Origin: Ancylobacter vacuolatus
GTDB lineage: Bacteria > Pseudomonadota > Alphaproteobacteria > Rhizobiales > Xanthobacteraceae
Direction of reading: 5' to 3'
Length of the DNA: 64,000 nucleotides
Assembly: GCF_030813595.1 (NCBI RefSeq)
Contig: NZ_JAUSUH010000005.1
Location: forward strand, 186,001-250,000
How positions within the stretch are numbered: position 1 is the first letter of the stretch; each line of letters starts with the position of its first letter. The notes beneath the pieces are model-generated. The model was not told the DNA's origin and did not search any database. It saw only the letters and a program-made list of their open reading frames with translations. This document shows positions 53,744 through 63,276 of this stretch, one piece after another. The translations under genes and the position numbers were made by a program.

Positions 53744-55047
53744 AGCAGCGGCGCCAGCTGATTGACCCGCGCGAGGAGCGCCGCATCGGCGCCGCGCGGC
53801 CCGGTGAACTGAAGTCCGACGGGAAGACCGCCGTCGGTCCGGCAGGGAACCGAGACGCTTGGCGCGCCGGTGAGATTGGCGTGGGTGAGGGTGAGAATTT
53901 CGTCGTCGCCCTCCGCGCTCAGCGCCGGGTCGGTGTCCGGGGCGAGGAAGGGCACCGTGGGAGCGATGAGGGCATCGACCGCCGCGAAGACGCCGTCGAG
54001 CTCCGCCGTCAATCGCGCCTGCTCTTCCTTCGCCATGAGATAGCGCAGGGCCGGCAGGCTCAGGCCGGCGCGGATCTGCGCGGCGGTGCCCGGGGCATAG
54101 CCGGCTTCCGCCTGCCGGAACATGTCCGCATGCACCAGGGCCGCCTCCGGCAGCAATATGTCGAGCAGGGCCGCCGCCATTGCCTCCGGGGCGGGCAGAT
54201 CGATCTCGACGATCTCCACCCCGGCCTCGCGCAGACGGGCCGCCGCCGCCTCGATGCTGGCGCGCACCTGCGGCCGCACCGCCGGGTGCTCCCACTGGTT
54301 GCGCACGATGCCGAGACGGGGCCGCGCGGGTGCCGTCGCGGGGAGCGGGGAGGGGGCCAGCGCGGCAAGCGCGAGCGCCACGTCTTCCGTCGTGCGACCG
54401 AGGATGCCGAGATGGTCGAGGCTCGGCGACAGCGGGTGGACACCCTCGAGCGACAGAAGGCCGTGGCTGGGTTTCAGTCCCACGATGCCGCAATAGGCGG
54501 CCGGGGCGCGGACCGAGCCGCCCGTGTCGGTTCCCAGCGCCAGCGGCACGATGCCCGCCGCCACCGCCGCGGCCGATCCGCCGCTTGAGCCCCCGGCGGT
54601 ACGCGACGGGTCGCGCGGATTATTGGTCTGGCCGAACGCCGGATGGGCGATCCCGTAGGCAAATTCCAGCAAATTGGTCTTGCCGAACAGGATCGCGCCG
54701 GCCTGCCGCAGGCGGCGCACGCAATCGGCATCCCGCGCGGCGAGGCGCGGAGGAACGGCCTTGGTCGCAAAGCTCGTCGCAACGCCCGCAATGTCGATGA
54801 TATCCTTGATGGCGACGGGAATGCCGTGCAGCGGCCCCCGGTCCTCACCCCGGGCGAGTTCACCGGTGGCCTGCTCTGCCTGGCGCATCACCTCATCGGT
54901 CATCGGGTCGATGAAGGCGTTGAGCCGTGGTTCCCACATACGCAGCCTCGCCACCGCGCTGTGGCAGACATCGAGGGGCGTGAAGCGCCCGGCGCGATAC
55001 CCCTCGGACAGCGCCCGGACCGACAGGAAGGCTGAAGGATCGACCAT
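53740..55047 (-). CDS. Amidase signature family amidase
   Basis: A 435-aa protein with the Ser-cisSer-Lys triad: Lys in GIPVAIKDIIDIAGV, cis-Ser in TAGGSSGGSAAAVAAG, nucleophile Ser in LGTDTGGSVRAPAAYCG. Length fits the family (450 +/- 40). It faces the threonine aldolase-like gene tail to tail with a 4-bp overlap. It may hydrolyse a carbamoyl or amide intermediate from the hydantoin-type pathway; this is inference. Confidence 0.9.
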   Translation of the reverse strand: MVDPSAFLSVRALSEGYRAGRFTPLDVCHSAVARLRMWEPRLNAFIDPMTDEVMRQAEQATGELARGEDRGPLHGIPVAIKDIIDIAGVATSFATKAVPPRLAARDADCVRRLRQAGAILFGKTNLLEFAYGIAHPAFGQTNNPRDPSRTAGGSSGGSAAAVAAGIVPLALGTDTGGSVRAPAAYCGIVGLKPSHGLLSLEGVHPLSPSLDHLGILGRTTEDVALALAALAPSPLPATAPARPRLGIVRNQWEHPAVRPQVRASIEAAAARLREAGVEIVEIDLPAPEAMAAALLDILLPEAALVHADMFRQAEAGYAPGTAAQIRAGLSLPALRYLMAKEEQARLTAELDGVFAAVDALIAPTVPFLAPDTDPALSAEGDDEILTLTHANLTGAPSVSVPCRTDGGLPVGLQFTGPRGADAALLARVNQLAPLL

Positions 55048-55245
55048 GGTGCGGGCTCCGGCAGTGGTGCGTCACACCTACAGCCGGCCCCCTGCGCCAG
55101 CAATGAGGACGGCAGTCACCATCGCTGCGCAGCAAAGAATGGTCCGTCCGGCGTCAGCTCGCCTGTTGACGGTTCGAGGCCCGGAAGAAGGCGCGGACCC
55201 GTCGCCCCGGGGGAAAGCGGCCGGCAGCCTGACGGCCGGTTGCCG

Positions 55246-56067
55246 CTAGGACGGCTTTGTCGACAGAAAGGCCTTGCGGTCGCCATCGATGACCAGCGCG
55301 GTGAGGCGGCCGGTCCGATAGGCGCCGGTATCGATGCCGATGCGGTTGATCCGCTCCTCGGGCTTGGCGCTGATCGTGTGTCCGTGGACCACTACTTTTT
55401 CCAGCGGCATCAACGAATCCAGGAAGGGGGCGCGCATCCACAGCAGATCTTCGGGGTCCTGGCGCTCCAGGGACGTTCCGGGCCGGACCCCGGCGTGGCA
55501 GAAGAAGTAGTCGCCAAACGACACCGCATGCTGCAGCCCTTTCAGGAACTGCACATGCGAGGAAGGTACCGTCTCCACCAGCTTCCGATGCACCTGTTCG
55601 AGATCGGCCTGCGTCTTCAGCTTCGAGCGATTGAGCTTCACGCCATAGGAGCGCGCCGTGGCGTTGCCGCCGCTATTGACGAAAACGCCGTCGATGCGGG
55701 GCTGATCGAGAAAGGCGAGGAATTCCACGTCGTGGTTTCCCGCCAGCATGATGTGGCGGGGATCCGCAGCCTGGAGCGCAATCAGACGGTCGATGACGCC
55801 TTTGGAATCCGAGCCCCGACCGACATAGTCGCCAAGGAAGATGATCCGCCAGTCGCCCGGCTTTGACCGTGCGCTATCCTCCTCGATCTTCTGCAGAAGC
55901 TTGTCGAGAAGAGACCGGCAGCCGTGGATGTCGCCAATGGCGTAGATCCGGATTCCCTCCGGGCCGCGCGCCTCGGAAAGGGTGACAAGGGGTGTTTTCC
56001 AAAGTCCAAAAATTCTCTGCCGACTCCAATCCGGAGCGTCAGAATGATCCAACGTGTCGTGGAACAC
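55246..56067 (-). CDS. Calcineurin-like metallophosphatase (Ser/Thr phosphatase-like)
   Basis: The catalytic domain is clear: YAIGDIHGCRSLL, FLGDYVGRGSDSKGVIDRL, MLAGNHDVEFL, FFCHAGVRPG and VVHGHT give the metal ligands of the bacterial PrpE/PphA-like group. No ATG lies just before the domain. I place the start at a GTG (56067) giving 273 aa; the frame is open to 56310 but that stretch is Arg/Pro-rich and unlike the family. A start a little nearer the domain is also possible. Substrate could be phosphoprotein or a small phospho-compound. Confidence 0.75.
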   Translation of the reverse strand: MFHDTLDHSDAPDWSRQRIFGLWKTPLVTLSEARGPEGIRIYAIGDIHGCRSLLDKLLQKIEEDSARSKPGDWRIIFLGDYVGRGSDSKGVIDRLIALQAADPRHIMLAGNHDVEFLAFLDQPRIDGVFVNSGGNATARSYGVKLNRSKLKTQADLEQVHRKLVETVPSSHVQFLKGLQHAVSFGDYFFCHAGVRPGTSLERQDPEDLLWMRAPFLDSLMPLEKVVVHGHTISAKPEERINRIGIDTGAYRTGRLTALVIDGDRKAFLSTKPS

Positions 56068-56422
56068 AATATCCCGGCAGCGGACCGGGCGGCATGGGCT
56101 ACCGTCCCACCGCCTGTGCCTGGGGTGGTGATCGCCACGGGGGCGCCGGCCGATGGCGAGGCCCTGCGCGGCGGTGAGCGATGCCTTGCCCGGTAAAAAC
56201 GCACCGGGCGTCGATGAGTCGCGCGCCCGCCTGCGGCGTCGCCCGGCGCGGCGGTTCTGCTGCAGATCCGCCGGTCGTGCGGGCGTCGTCCCGCGGCCCG
56301 GGAGCGCCAATGCTACTTTTATGTGACAATGCGAGCCGCTATCGGTGGGCTTTCAGCTGACGGGAGGTGGTCTCTTCGTGGCGGCAAAACCGGGCGCACG
56401 CCCGGATGAGCGGAGAGACGAC
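56068..56422. other. Divergent intergenic region, no confident gene (355 bp)
   Basis: It lies between the phosphatase and CYTH-CHAD genes. It holds an open minus-strand frame (upstream part of the phosphatase frame) of low-complexity Arg/Pro composition, which I read as non-coding. There are short GC hairpins such as CCCGG/CCGGG near 56190-56215, but no T-run. Nothing else is seen. Confidence 0.5.
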
Positions 56423-58018
56423 ATGTCGGAGCAAGCTCCAGAGGTTCAACTGCACGGCGACATGGACGCGCAGGAGCCGGTGAGCGCCGGCCGCGAGGTC
56501 GAATTGAAGCTGTTGACAGATCCCGCCACCCTGCAGCGCCTGCTTGCCGCCGCTGTCGTTACGCGAAACGCCACCTCCAAGGGCGTCGTCCGGCGCCTGG
56601 AGGCCACCTATTACGATACGCCGGATGCGGTGATCGCCCGGCAGGGCGCCTCGCTGCGCGTCCGGCGCAGCGGCAAGCAGTTCGTCCAGACGCTGAAGCT
56701 GGCGTCGGAGGACAGCCCGCTCCAGCGGCGCGAGATGGAAGCGCGCGTGCCCGACATCGCCCTTCAGCTTGAAGCGCTGCCCCTGGCCGAGCTGGGTGCG
56801 CCCTTCGCGACGCTGCCGGGCGCGGGGCTCGCGCCGGTGTTCACCACCAAGATCCGCCGCCAGATCAAGGTGGTGGAGTTTGGCGGCGCCGTCATCGAGG
56901 TTGCGTTCGACGAGGGAACGCTGAGCGCCGGCGACAAGGCGGAAGCCGTCTGCGAGATCGAGCTGGAGCTGAAAGCCGGCGGGGCGGGGGCGCTCTATGA
57001 GCTGGCCCTGTCGCTGCTGGAGCAGGGTCCCGTCCGCATCGGGTTCCAGAGCAAGGCCGAGCGCGGCTATGCGCTTGCCTTCGGCACCTCGCCCAACGCT
57101 GAAAAGGCGTTCGCGACCGGCATCGGCCCCGCCGATACCACCGACGATGTGATCGCCAAGGTGTTGAACGCCTGCCAGTCCCACGTGATGGCGAATCTGA
57201 TGGCGGCGCATCATGGCCAGGACCCGGAGGGCGTTCATCAGCTGCGGGTCGCGCTGCGGCGTCTGCGCACCGCCATATCGCTGTTCAAGAAGGAGGTCCC
57301 CGCCTCGGCACTTGAGGCCCTCGGCCTCGACGCCAAGCGGCTGGCCAGCGCTCTCGGGCCGGCCCGCAATTGGGACGTGTTCGCCACCTCGACCATCGCC
57401 GAGATCGAGCGCGCCAATCTGCCCGGCGTCGACTTTACCGAACTGAGAGCGGCCACCGCCGCGCCGCGTGCTCTCAGCTATCAGGCCGTGCGCGTCGATC
57501 TGATCGATCTCGAATGCACCCGCTTCCTGCTGTCGCTTGGCCGGGTGATCGAGCGCCGGAGCTGGCGCAACGACATCGGCATCGAGGCTCTCGCCGTGCT
57601 CACCCAGCCGGCGGGCGAATTCGCCGGGCGGGGGCTGGCGCGCCTGCACCGCAAGGCGCTGAAACAGGGCCACAATTTCCGCAAGCTGCGGCCGACGGCG
57701 CGGCATGAGCTGCGCCTGACGCTGAAGAAGCTGCGCTATGCGGCGGAGTTCCTGCTGCCGCTTTACGACCGTGACGGTGCCGCCCGGAAATATCTGAAGC
57801 GGATGTCCCGGCTGCAGGACATTCTCGGCATCGACAACGATATCACCACCACGCAGGCGCTGCTGCGCGAGGTGGAGGAGAGCACATCGCTGCCGCAGGT
57901 CCACAAGGCCATCGGCGCCATCACCGGCTGGCAGGGGCGCGACCGCATCGAGACCGCCGAGTCGCTGCGGCGCAGCTGGCGCAAATTCCTCGATGCCGAG
58001 CCGTTCTGGCTCGGCTAG
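56423..58018 (+). CDS. CYTH-CHAD inorganic triphosphatase
   Basis: A 531-aa protein from the ATG at 56423. The CYTH domain (about residues 20-230) has REVELKLLTD (the ExExK motif), YYDTPDAVIARQGASLRVRR and VCEIELELKAG. The CHAD domain (about 255-525) has EGVHQLRVALRRLRTAISLF and HELRLTLKKLRYAAEFLLPL with the conserved His residues. CYTH-CHAD enzymes hydrolyse triphosphate, and CHAD parts bind polyphosphate. The gene precedes the decarboxylase with 109 bp between. Confidence 0.92.
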   Translation: MSEQAPEVQLHGDMDAQEPVSAGREVELKLLTDPATLQRLLAAAVVTRNATSKGVVRRLEATYYDTPDAVIARQGASLRVRRSGKQFVQTLKLASEDSPLQRREMEARVPDIALQLEALPLAELGAPFATLPGAGLAPVFTTKIRRQIKVVEFGGAVIEVAFDEGTLSAGDKAEAVCEIELELKAGGAGALYELALSLLEQGPVRIGFQSKAERGYALAFGTSPNAEKAFATGIGPADTTDDVIAKVLNACQSHVMANLMAAHHGQDPEGVHQLRVALRRLRTAISLFKKEVPASALEALGLDAKRLASALGPARNWDVFATSTIAEIERANLPGVDFTELRAATAAPRALSYQAVRVDLIDLECTRFLLSLGRVIERRSWRNDIGIEALAVLTQPAGEFAGRGLARLHRKALKQGHNFRKLRPTARHELRLTLKKLRYAAEFLLPLYDRDGAARKYLKRMSRLQDILGIDNDITTTQALLREVEESTSLPQVHKAIGAITGWQGRDRIETAESLRRSWRKFLDAEPFWLG

Positions 58019-58127
58019 CCCACCCACACGCTTCGCTCTCTCACCAGGCTTGTCGCCGTATTGTCGTGCTCTCGTCATGAGGCACGTCGAAACGTCGCGT
58101 CGACGCCGAACAGGAGGGGATGCCCGC

Positions 58128-60485
58128 ATGGACTATTTCAAACGCTTCAACTTCCTTTTCGCGACCCCCGCCTTCGACGCGGACGATCTGGAAGGCGCCC
58201 GCTATCACCAGATCGTCGCGGAGATCGAGAGCTCCGGCTTCGAGGTGGTGCGCGCCCGCACCATCGAGGACGCCGAGATCGCGGTGCAGACCGACGCCGC
58301 CATCGGCTGCATGATGGTGGACTGGGGCAAGAAGGGCATGGAGGGCAAGACCGCTTCCCTCATCAACCTGATGCGCCGGCGCGGCCTCGACTTCCCGATC
58401 ATCCTGCTGATCCGCCGCAAGCGGTTCGAAGATGTGCCGGTGGAGGTGCTGGACTTCATCGACGGCTATGTCTTCCTCTCCGAGGAAACCCCCGCCTTCA
58501 TCGCCAAGAACCTCATCAGCCGGCTCAAGCAATATGCCGAGACGCTGAAGACGCCTTTCTTTGGCGCGCTGGTGGATTATGCCGAGGAGGGCAACCAGCT
58601 CTGGACCTGTCCCGGGCACAATGGCGGCGTGTTCTACTCGCGCAGCCCGATCGGCCGGGTGTTCATGGAGCATCTGGGCGAGGCGGTGTTCCGCGACGAC
58701 CTCGACAATTCCGTGCTCGATCTCGGCGACCTTCTGACCCATGAGGGCCCGGCCCTCGCGGCGCAGAAGGAAGCGGCCAAGATCTTCGGCGCCGAAAAGA
58801 CCTATTTCGTGCTGAACGGCACCTCGACCTCGAACAAGGTCGCGCTCTCCGCCCTCGTGACCGATGGCGACCTCGTGCTGTTCGACCGCAACAACCACAA
58901 GGCCGCCCATCATGGCGCGCTGATGATCTCCGGCGGCATTCCGGTCTATGTGCCGACCGTGCGCAATGCCTGGGGGCTGATCGGCCCGATGGACTTCGCG
59001 GCGCTGGACGAGGAGGCGCTGCGCGAGCGCATCCGCACCCATCCGCTGGTCACCGACCCTGAGGCCTGGCGGAAGCCGCGCCCGTTCCGCGTCGCCGTGG
59101 TCGAGCAGTGCACCTATGACGGCACGATCCACAATGCCGAGATGATCCTCAACAAGATCGGGCATCTGTGCGACTACATCATGTTCGACGAGGCGTGGGC
59201 GGGCTTCATGAAGTTCCACCCGCTCTATGCCGGGCGCTTCGCCATGGGGCTGAAGGATCTGGGACCGGACGCGCCGGGCATCATCGCCACCCAGTCAACC
59301 CACAAGCAGCTCGCGAGCTTCAGCCAGGCCTCGCAGATCCACATGAAGGACCGGCATATCAAGGGCCAGAAGCGGCGGGTGGAGCACCGGCGCTTCAATG
59401 AGAGCTTCATGCAGCACGCCTCCACCTCGCCCTTCTACCCGCTGTTCGCCTCGCTGGATGTGGGCGCGCAGATGATGAAGGGACGGTCCGGCGAAGTGCT
59501 GTGGGACGATACGATCCGCCTCGGCATCGAGCTGCGCAAGAAGATCCGCGCGGTGCGCCGGGAGTTCGAGGAGAAGGAGCAGCGCCCCGAGCGCCGCTGG
59601 TTCTTCGAGCCCTTCGTGCCGGACCGGGTGGCGATTCCCGATGCCGCCAGCCCCGGCGCGGTCCATGACGTGCCGTGGGAGAGCGTCTCCACCGACCAGC
59701 TCGCCACCAACCCGGCCTTCTGGCATCTCACACCGGGTGCCACCTGGCACGGCTATGCCGGCATGGCGGCTGGCTTCGCCATGACCGATCCCAACAAGCT
59801 GACGCTGCTGACGCCCGGCTTCGACCGCGCCACCGGCGCCTATGTGGAACACGGCATCCCGGCCCCGGTGGTGGCGCAGTATCTGCGCGAGAATCGCATC
59901 GTTGCGGAGAAGAACGACCTCAATTCGCTGCTGTTCCTGCTGACGCCGGGCGTTGAATCGAGCAAGGCCGGGACGCTGATCAGCGGTCTGGTCGCCTTCA
60001 AGAAGCTGCACGACGACAATGCTCTGCTGGAAGACGCCATCCCGGAATTCTACCGGCGCCGGCCCGGGCGCTATGAAGGCGTGCGCCTGCGCGACCTGTG
60101 CGGCGAGATGCACCGCTTCTTCCGCAACGCCAATGTCAGCGCGTTGCAGGCCATGCAGTTCGCGGCCGAGCACCTGCCCGATATCGCGCTGTCTCCCCAT
60201 GATGCGGCGCGCTGCCTGGTGCGCAACGATGTGGACTACCTGCCGATCGACGCCATTGCCGGGCGTATCGCCACCACCCCCTTCGTGGTCTACCCGCCGG
60301 GCATCGCCACCATCGTCCCCGGCGAAAGGCTCACCGAGCGCGCCCAGCCGATGATCGATTATCTCCGGATGTTCGAAGCCTGCTTCAATACATTCCCGGG
60401 CTTTGACGTCGAGATCCAGGGCGTCTATCGCGAGACCGATGCCGCCGGTCGCATTCGGCTCTATACCTATGTGGTTGCGGAATAA
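58128..60485 (+). CDS. Orn/Lys/Arg decarboxylase (group III, PLP)
   Basis: A 785-aa protein from the ATG at 58128, preceded by CAGGAGGGGATG. The N-terminal wing domain (about 1-130, CheY-like, with AAIGCMMVDWGKKGMEGKTA) precedes LWTCPGHNGGVFYSRSPIGR, HKAAHHGALMISGG and the PLP-Lys motif ATQSTHKQLASFSQASQIHM. Size and order match the prokaryotic inducible/biosynthetic arginine, ornithine or lysine decarboxylases. Which amino acid is used cannot be told. A GNAT gene follows 20 bp later. Confidence 0.9.
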   Translation: MDYFKRFNFLFATPAFDADDLEGARYHQIVAEIESSGFEVVRARTIEDAEIAVQTDAAIGCMMVDWGKKGMEGKTASLINLMRRRGLDFPIILLIRRKRFEDVPVEVLDFIDGYVFLSEETPAFIAKNLISRLKQYAETLKTPFFGALVDYAEEGNQLWTCPGHNGGVFYSRSPIGRVFMEHLGEAVFRDDLDNSVLDLGDLLTHEGPALAAQKEAAKIFGAEKTYFVLNGTSTSNKVALSALVTDGDLVLFDRNNHKAAHHGALMISGGIPVYVPTVRNAWGLIGPMDFAALDEEALRERIRTHPLVTDPEAWRKPRPFRVAVVEQCTYDGTIHNAEMILNKIGHLCDYIMFDEAWAGFMKFHPLYAGRFAMGLKDLGPDAPGIIATQSTHKQLASFSQASQIHMKDRHIKGQKRRVEHRRFNESFMQHASTSPFYPLFASLDVGAQMMKGRSGEVLWDDTIRLGIELRKKIRAVRREFEEKEQRPERRWFFEPFVPDRVAIPDAASPGAVHDVPWESVSTDQLATNPAFWHLTPGATWHGYAGMAAGFAMTDPNKLTLLTPGFDRATGAYVEHGIPAPVVAQYLRENRIVAEKNDLNSLLFLLTPGVESSKAGTLISGLVAFKKLHDDNALLEDAIPEFYRRRPGRYEGVRLRDLCGEMHRFFRNANVSALQAMQFAAEHLPDIALSPHDAARCLVRNDVDYLPIDAIAGRIATTPFVVYPPGIATIVPGERLTERAQPMIDYLRMFEACFNTFPGFDVEIQGVYRETDAAGRIRLYTYVVAE

Positions 60486-60505
60486 GCGGGAGTTCGGGTT
60501 CGTTG

Positions 60506-61066
60506 ATGGAGCAGGAGAACGCGGTCATCGTCCGCCCGACGCGGGATTCCGACGTGGATGCCATGCTGGCGATCTACCGCCATCACATCCGCCGGGGCGT
60601 CGAAGAGGGGGTGGACGACAATGACACGCCGCAGCCCGACGACCTGCGGGACCGGCGCAAGAACCTGAAAAGCCGCCGGTTTCCCCATATCGTCGCGGTC
60701 CGGGACGGTGAGGTGGTGGGCTATGCCTATGTCGTGCTGTTCCGCAAGCGCCCGGCCTATCGCTACACCGTCAAGCACTCCATCTATGTCCACCACCAGC
60801 ATATTGGCCACGGCATCGGCAGCCAGCTCATGCGCAGCCTGATCGATGCCTGCGCGGCGGCCGGCTTCCGGCAGATGATCGGCTATATCGACGGCGACAA
60901 CACCGCGTCGCTCGCCATCCATGAGCGGTTCGGCTTTGTCCGGGTGGGGTTTCTCCCCGCGGTCGCCTACCGTTATGGCCGCTGGGCCGACAGCGTGATG
61001 GTGCAGCGCTCCCTGGGGCCCGGCGCCACCGCTCCGCCCACGCCCTTGCCGCTCTCCACCTATTGA
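60506..61066 (+). CDS. GNAT acetyltransferase, phosphinothricin/MnaT-like
   Basis: A 186-aa protein from the ATG at 60506. VRPTRDSDVDAMLAIYRHHI opens it and VAVRDGEVVGYAYVVLFRKR is core beta. HQHIGHGIGSQLMRSLIDAC is the acetyl-CoA loop and YIDGDNTASLAIHERFGFVR follows. This order matches the Pat/MnaT group acting on methionine derivatives or phosphinothricin. Its place behind a decarboxylase also permits an amine or polyamine substrate. Confidence 0.82.
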   Translation: MEQENAVIVRPTRDSDVDAMLAIYRHHIRRGVEEGVDDNDTPQPDDLRDRRKNLKSRRFPHIVAVRDGEVVGYAYVVLFRKRPAYRYTVKHSIYVHHQHIGHGIGSQLMRSLIDACAAAGFRQMIGYIDGDNTASLAIHERFGFVRVGFLPAVAYRYGRWADSVMVQRSLGPGATAPPTPLPLSTY

Positions 61067-61222
61067 GGACCGCACAGCTTTCCGCGCGGCGCTGGCGGCG
61101 CTCATCGTCGATCGTCCGTGAGGACCGCATGATGGCGGATGCGATCCGCGCGGGGTGTCGGCGCCCTGGCGCGCGGGGAGGCATGCGCGATCACCCCGGC
61201 GGCAATGGCTTGGGAGAAAGGG

Positions 61223-61924
61223 CTAGGTTGCGAGCGCCTGTTTCAGCCGGCCCGCCGCCGCCCGGCCGAGGGTGATCGGCTCGGCCTTGCCGACAAGCGT
61301 GAGCTTCACCTCGTCGCGCGAGCGCATGTCGAGGCTGCGGACGCGCGCGCAATTGACCAGGATGGAGCGGCCGGCGCGCAGGAAGGGCGGGCAGGGCAGC
61401 ACTGTCTCGAAGTGCCCGATATTGCGCAGGATCATCAGCGGCGGCTGGTCGGCCACATGCACGCGGCTGAAATCGCCCTCCGCCTCGATGGCGAGGATAT
61501 CGCCCGGCGCGCAGCGCAGCAGCCGTCCCGGCGCGCGCAGTTCCAGGGTGGCGGGCGCTTCTGGCGGCGGCGCCAGAAGACGTCGCGCCCGGTCGAGCGC
61601 CGCGTCGAGGCGGGGCTGCGCCACGGGCTTGAGCAGATAGTCGATCGCTTCCACCGCGAAGGCGTCGACGGCATATTCCGCATAGGCGGTGACGAAGATC
61701 ACCCGCGGCGGATCGGCCATGGCGGCGAGCAGGTCGAAACCGTCGGCGCCGTTGAACTCGATGTCGAGCAGGATCAGAGCGGGTCGCAGACTGCCGACCA
61801 GCTCCATTGCCTGCGCGACGCTCTCGGCCTCGCCGACAATCTCGACATCTTCATGCGGCGCGAGCAGGCGGCGCAGGGCGCGGCGGGCCAGCGGCTCGTC
61901 ATCGGCGATCAGGACGCGGAGCAC
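61223..61924 (-). CDS. LytTR response regulator
   Basis: A 233-aa protein. The receiver domain (1-120) has ADDEPLARRALRRLL and the phospho-acceptor Asp54 in ALILLDIEFNGADG, plus FVTAYAEYAVDAF and Lys in DYLLKPV. The C-terminal LytTR DNA-binding domain (about 130-230) has RVHVADQPPLMILRNIG and FLRAGRSILVNCARV. It overlaps the upstream histidine kinase gene by 16 bp, so the two are made together. Confidence 0.93.
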   Translation of the reverse strand: MLRVLIADDEPLARRALRRLLAPHEDVEIVGEAESVAQAMELVGSLRPALILLDIEFNGADGFDLLAAMADPPRVIFVTAYAEYAVDAFAVEAIDYLLKPVAQPRLDAALDRARRLLAPPPEAPATLELRAPGRLLRCAPGDILAIEAEGDFSRVHVADQPPLMILRNIGHFETVLPCPPFLRAGRSILVNCARVRSLDMRSRDEVKLTLVGKAEPITLGRAAAGRLKQALAT

Positions 61925-63000
61925 ACTTCCCCCTCGATCCGCAGCGTGGCGACGACCTGTCCGCCCTCAACCTCCCGGAGATCGAAGCCGTGCCGGCCGG
62001 GATAATGAACGTCAAGCCGGCGGCGCAGATTGGCGAGACCGAGCCCATGCCCGGCGCGCAGGCGATGGGCGGGCTCCAGACGGCCGGTATTGAGGATATC
62101 GACGCGCAGGGCCTCGCCCTCCAGCGCGACATGGACGGCAAGCTCCAGCACCTGCGAGCGGTCGCCATGTTCCACCGCGTTCTCGGCGAGCGGCTGGAGC
62201 AGGCTGTTGGGAATGCGCCGGCCGGCAACGGCCGGCTCCATCTCCACCCGCACGCGCAGCCGACCGCCGAACCTCGCCTGCTGGATCCTGAGATAGGCCA
62301 GCAGCGCCGCCACCTCCTCCTCCACCGGCACGACCGGCGTGCGGATGCCGGCGAGGACATGGCGGAGATAATCGGTGAGATCGCGCAGCATCGCCAGCGC
62401 CGCCTCTGGATGCTCGGGCACTTCCTCGGCAATGCCGTTCAGCGCGTTGAACAGGAAATGCGGGTTGATCTGCAGGCGCAGTTGCTGGATCTCGGCGGCC
62501 AGCGCCTCGGCCTTCGCCGCGAGCATCTGCGTTTCGGCGGTGAGCGCGGCGCCATGCGCGGCCTGGCGCTGGCGGTCGGCGCGCAACCAGAAGAACAGCA
62601 GGCTCCAGCCGGTCAGCGCCACCGCGTAATGGGTGAAGGGCAGCGCGATTTCCTCCAGCGCCCCCCAGTCCGGAATGGCCCAGTCGAAGAGCTGGCGCGC
62701 CAGCATGGTGGCCGCGACCACCAGCGCCGAGGCGGCGCTGGAGAACAGCACCAGCACCCCGAAAATGCGCGGGCCGAGCACCGCGCCGGCGAAAGCGCCG
62801 TCATAGATGCGGCCGAGCACGGTCGAGAGGCCCACGAGCAGGAGAAAGGCCAGCCCGCTCATCGCCAGCGCGGCGGTGATGTCCTGATAGGTGATCTGAC
62901 GGTTCACCAGATCGACAAGGGTGAACAGGCCCCAGCCCGCGATCTGGATCCGCGCGAAGGACCCCGGGTACCACCACGCGCCGGACGCAGTGATCGGCAT
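61909..63000 (-). CDS. LytS/YehU-type sensor histidine kinase
   Basis: A 363-aa protein from the ATG at 63000; a GTG at 63015 with GGAG eight bases ahead is an equally good start. The N-terminal half has four to five membrane helices (for example AMSGLAFLLLVGLSTVLG, VLVLFSSAASALVVAATM). LQLRINPHFLFNALNGIA-like text (here QLRLQINPHFLFNALN) holds the phospho-His of the His_kinase family. SLLQPLAENAVEHG and GLGLANLRRRLDVHYPG are the ATP-binding boxes. It pairs with the LytTR regulator it overlaps. The signal is unknown. Confidence 0.9.
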   Translation of the reverse strand: MPITASGAWWYPGSFARIQIAGWGLFTLVDLVNRQITYQDITAALAMSGLAFLLLVGLSTVLGRIYDGAFAGAVLGPRIFGVLVLFSSAASALVVAATMLARQLFDWAIPDWGALEEIALPFTHYAVALTGWSLLFFWLRADRQRQAAHGAALTAETQMLAAKAEALAAEIQQLRLQINPHFLFNALNGIAEEVPEHPEAALAMLRDLTDYLRHVLAGIRTPVVPVEEEVAALLAYLRIQQARFGGRLRVRVEMEPAVAGRRIPNSLLQPLAENAVEHGDRSQVLELAVHVALEGEALRVDILNTGRLEPAHRLRAGHGLGLANLRRRLDVHYPGRHGFDLREVEGGQVVATLRIEGEVCSAS

Positions 63001-63276
63001 GGGCGGGATGCTCACCTGAAAGGCTCCGGGGTCGGCAGGATGATGGGGCAGGGAGGGCGGGGCGGGACCGCCGGCAGGCTCGTCGATTTCTGCGCCCCGT
63101 TCATCGAGTCGCAGGCGCCGTGGCGGTGCCGGAGTGCTTAGCCCATGGCATCTTTCCCGCGCGGTGCCTAGAGCACGCGCCGACCGGATCGTGCGGCGGC
63201 CCTTCGCTGGCGTGGCGGGTCGCGCGGGTCGCAGGCCGGCGGTTTCCCGGCGGCTCACCGCTCACAGGACTTGCGA

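Noticed and set aside
56339..58129. 596-codon minus-strand open frame opposite the CYTH-CHAD gene
   Set aside because: It has no recognisable domain and shadow-like composition, while the plus strand has both CYTH and CHAD motifs.
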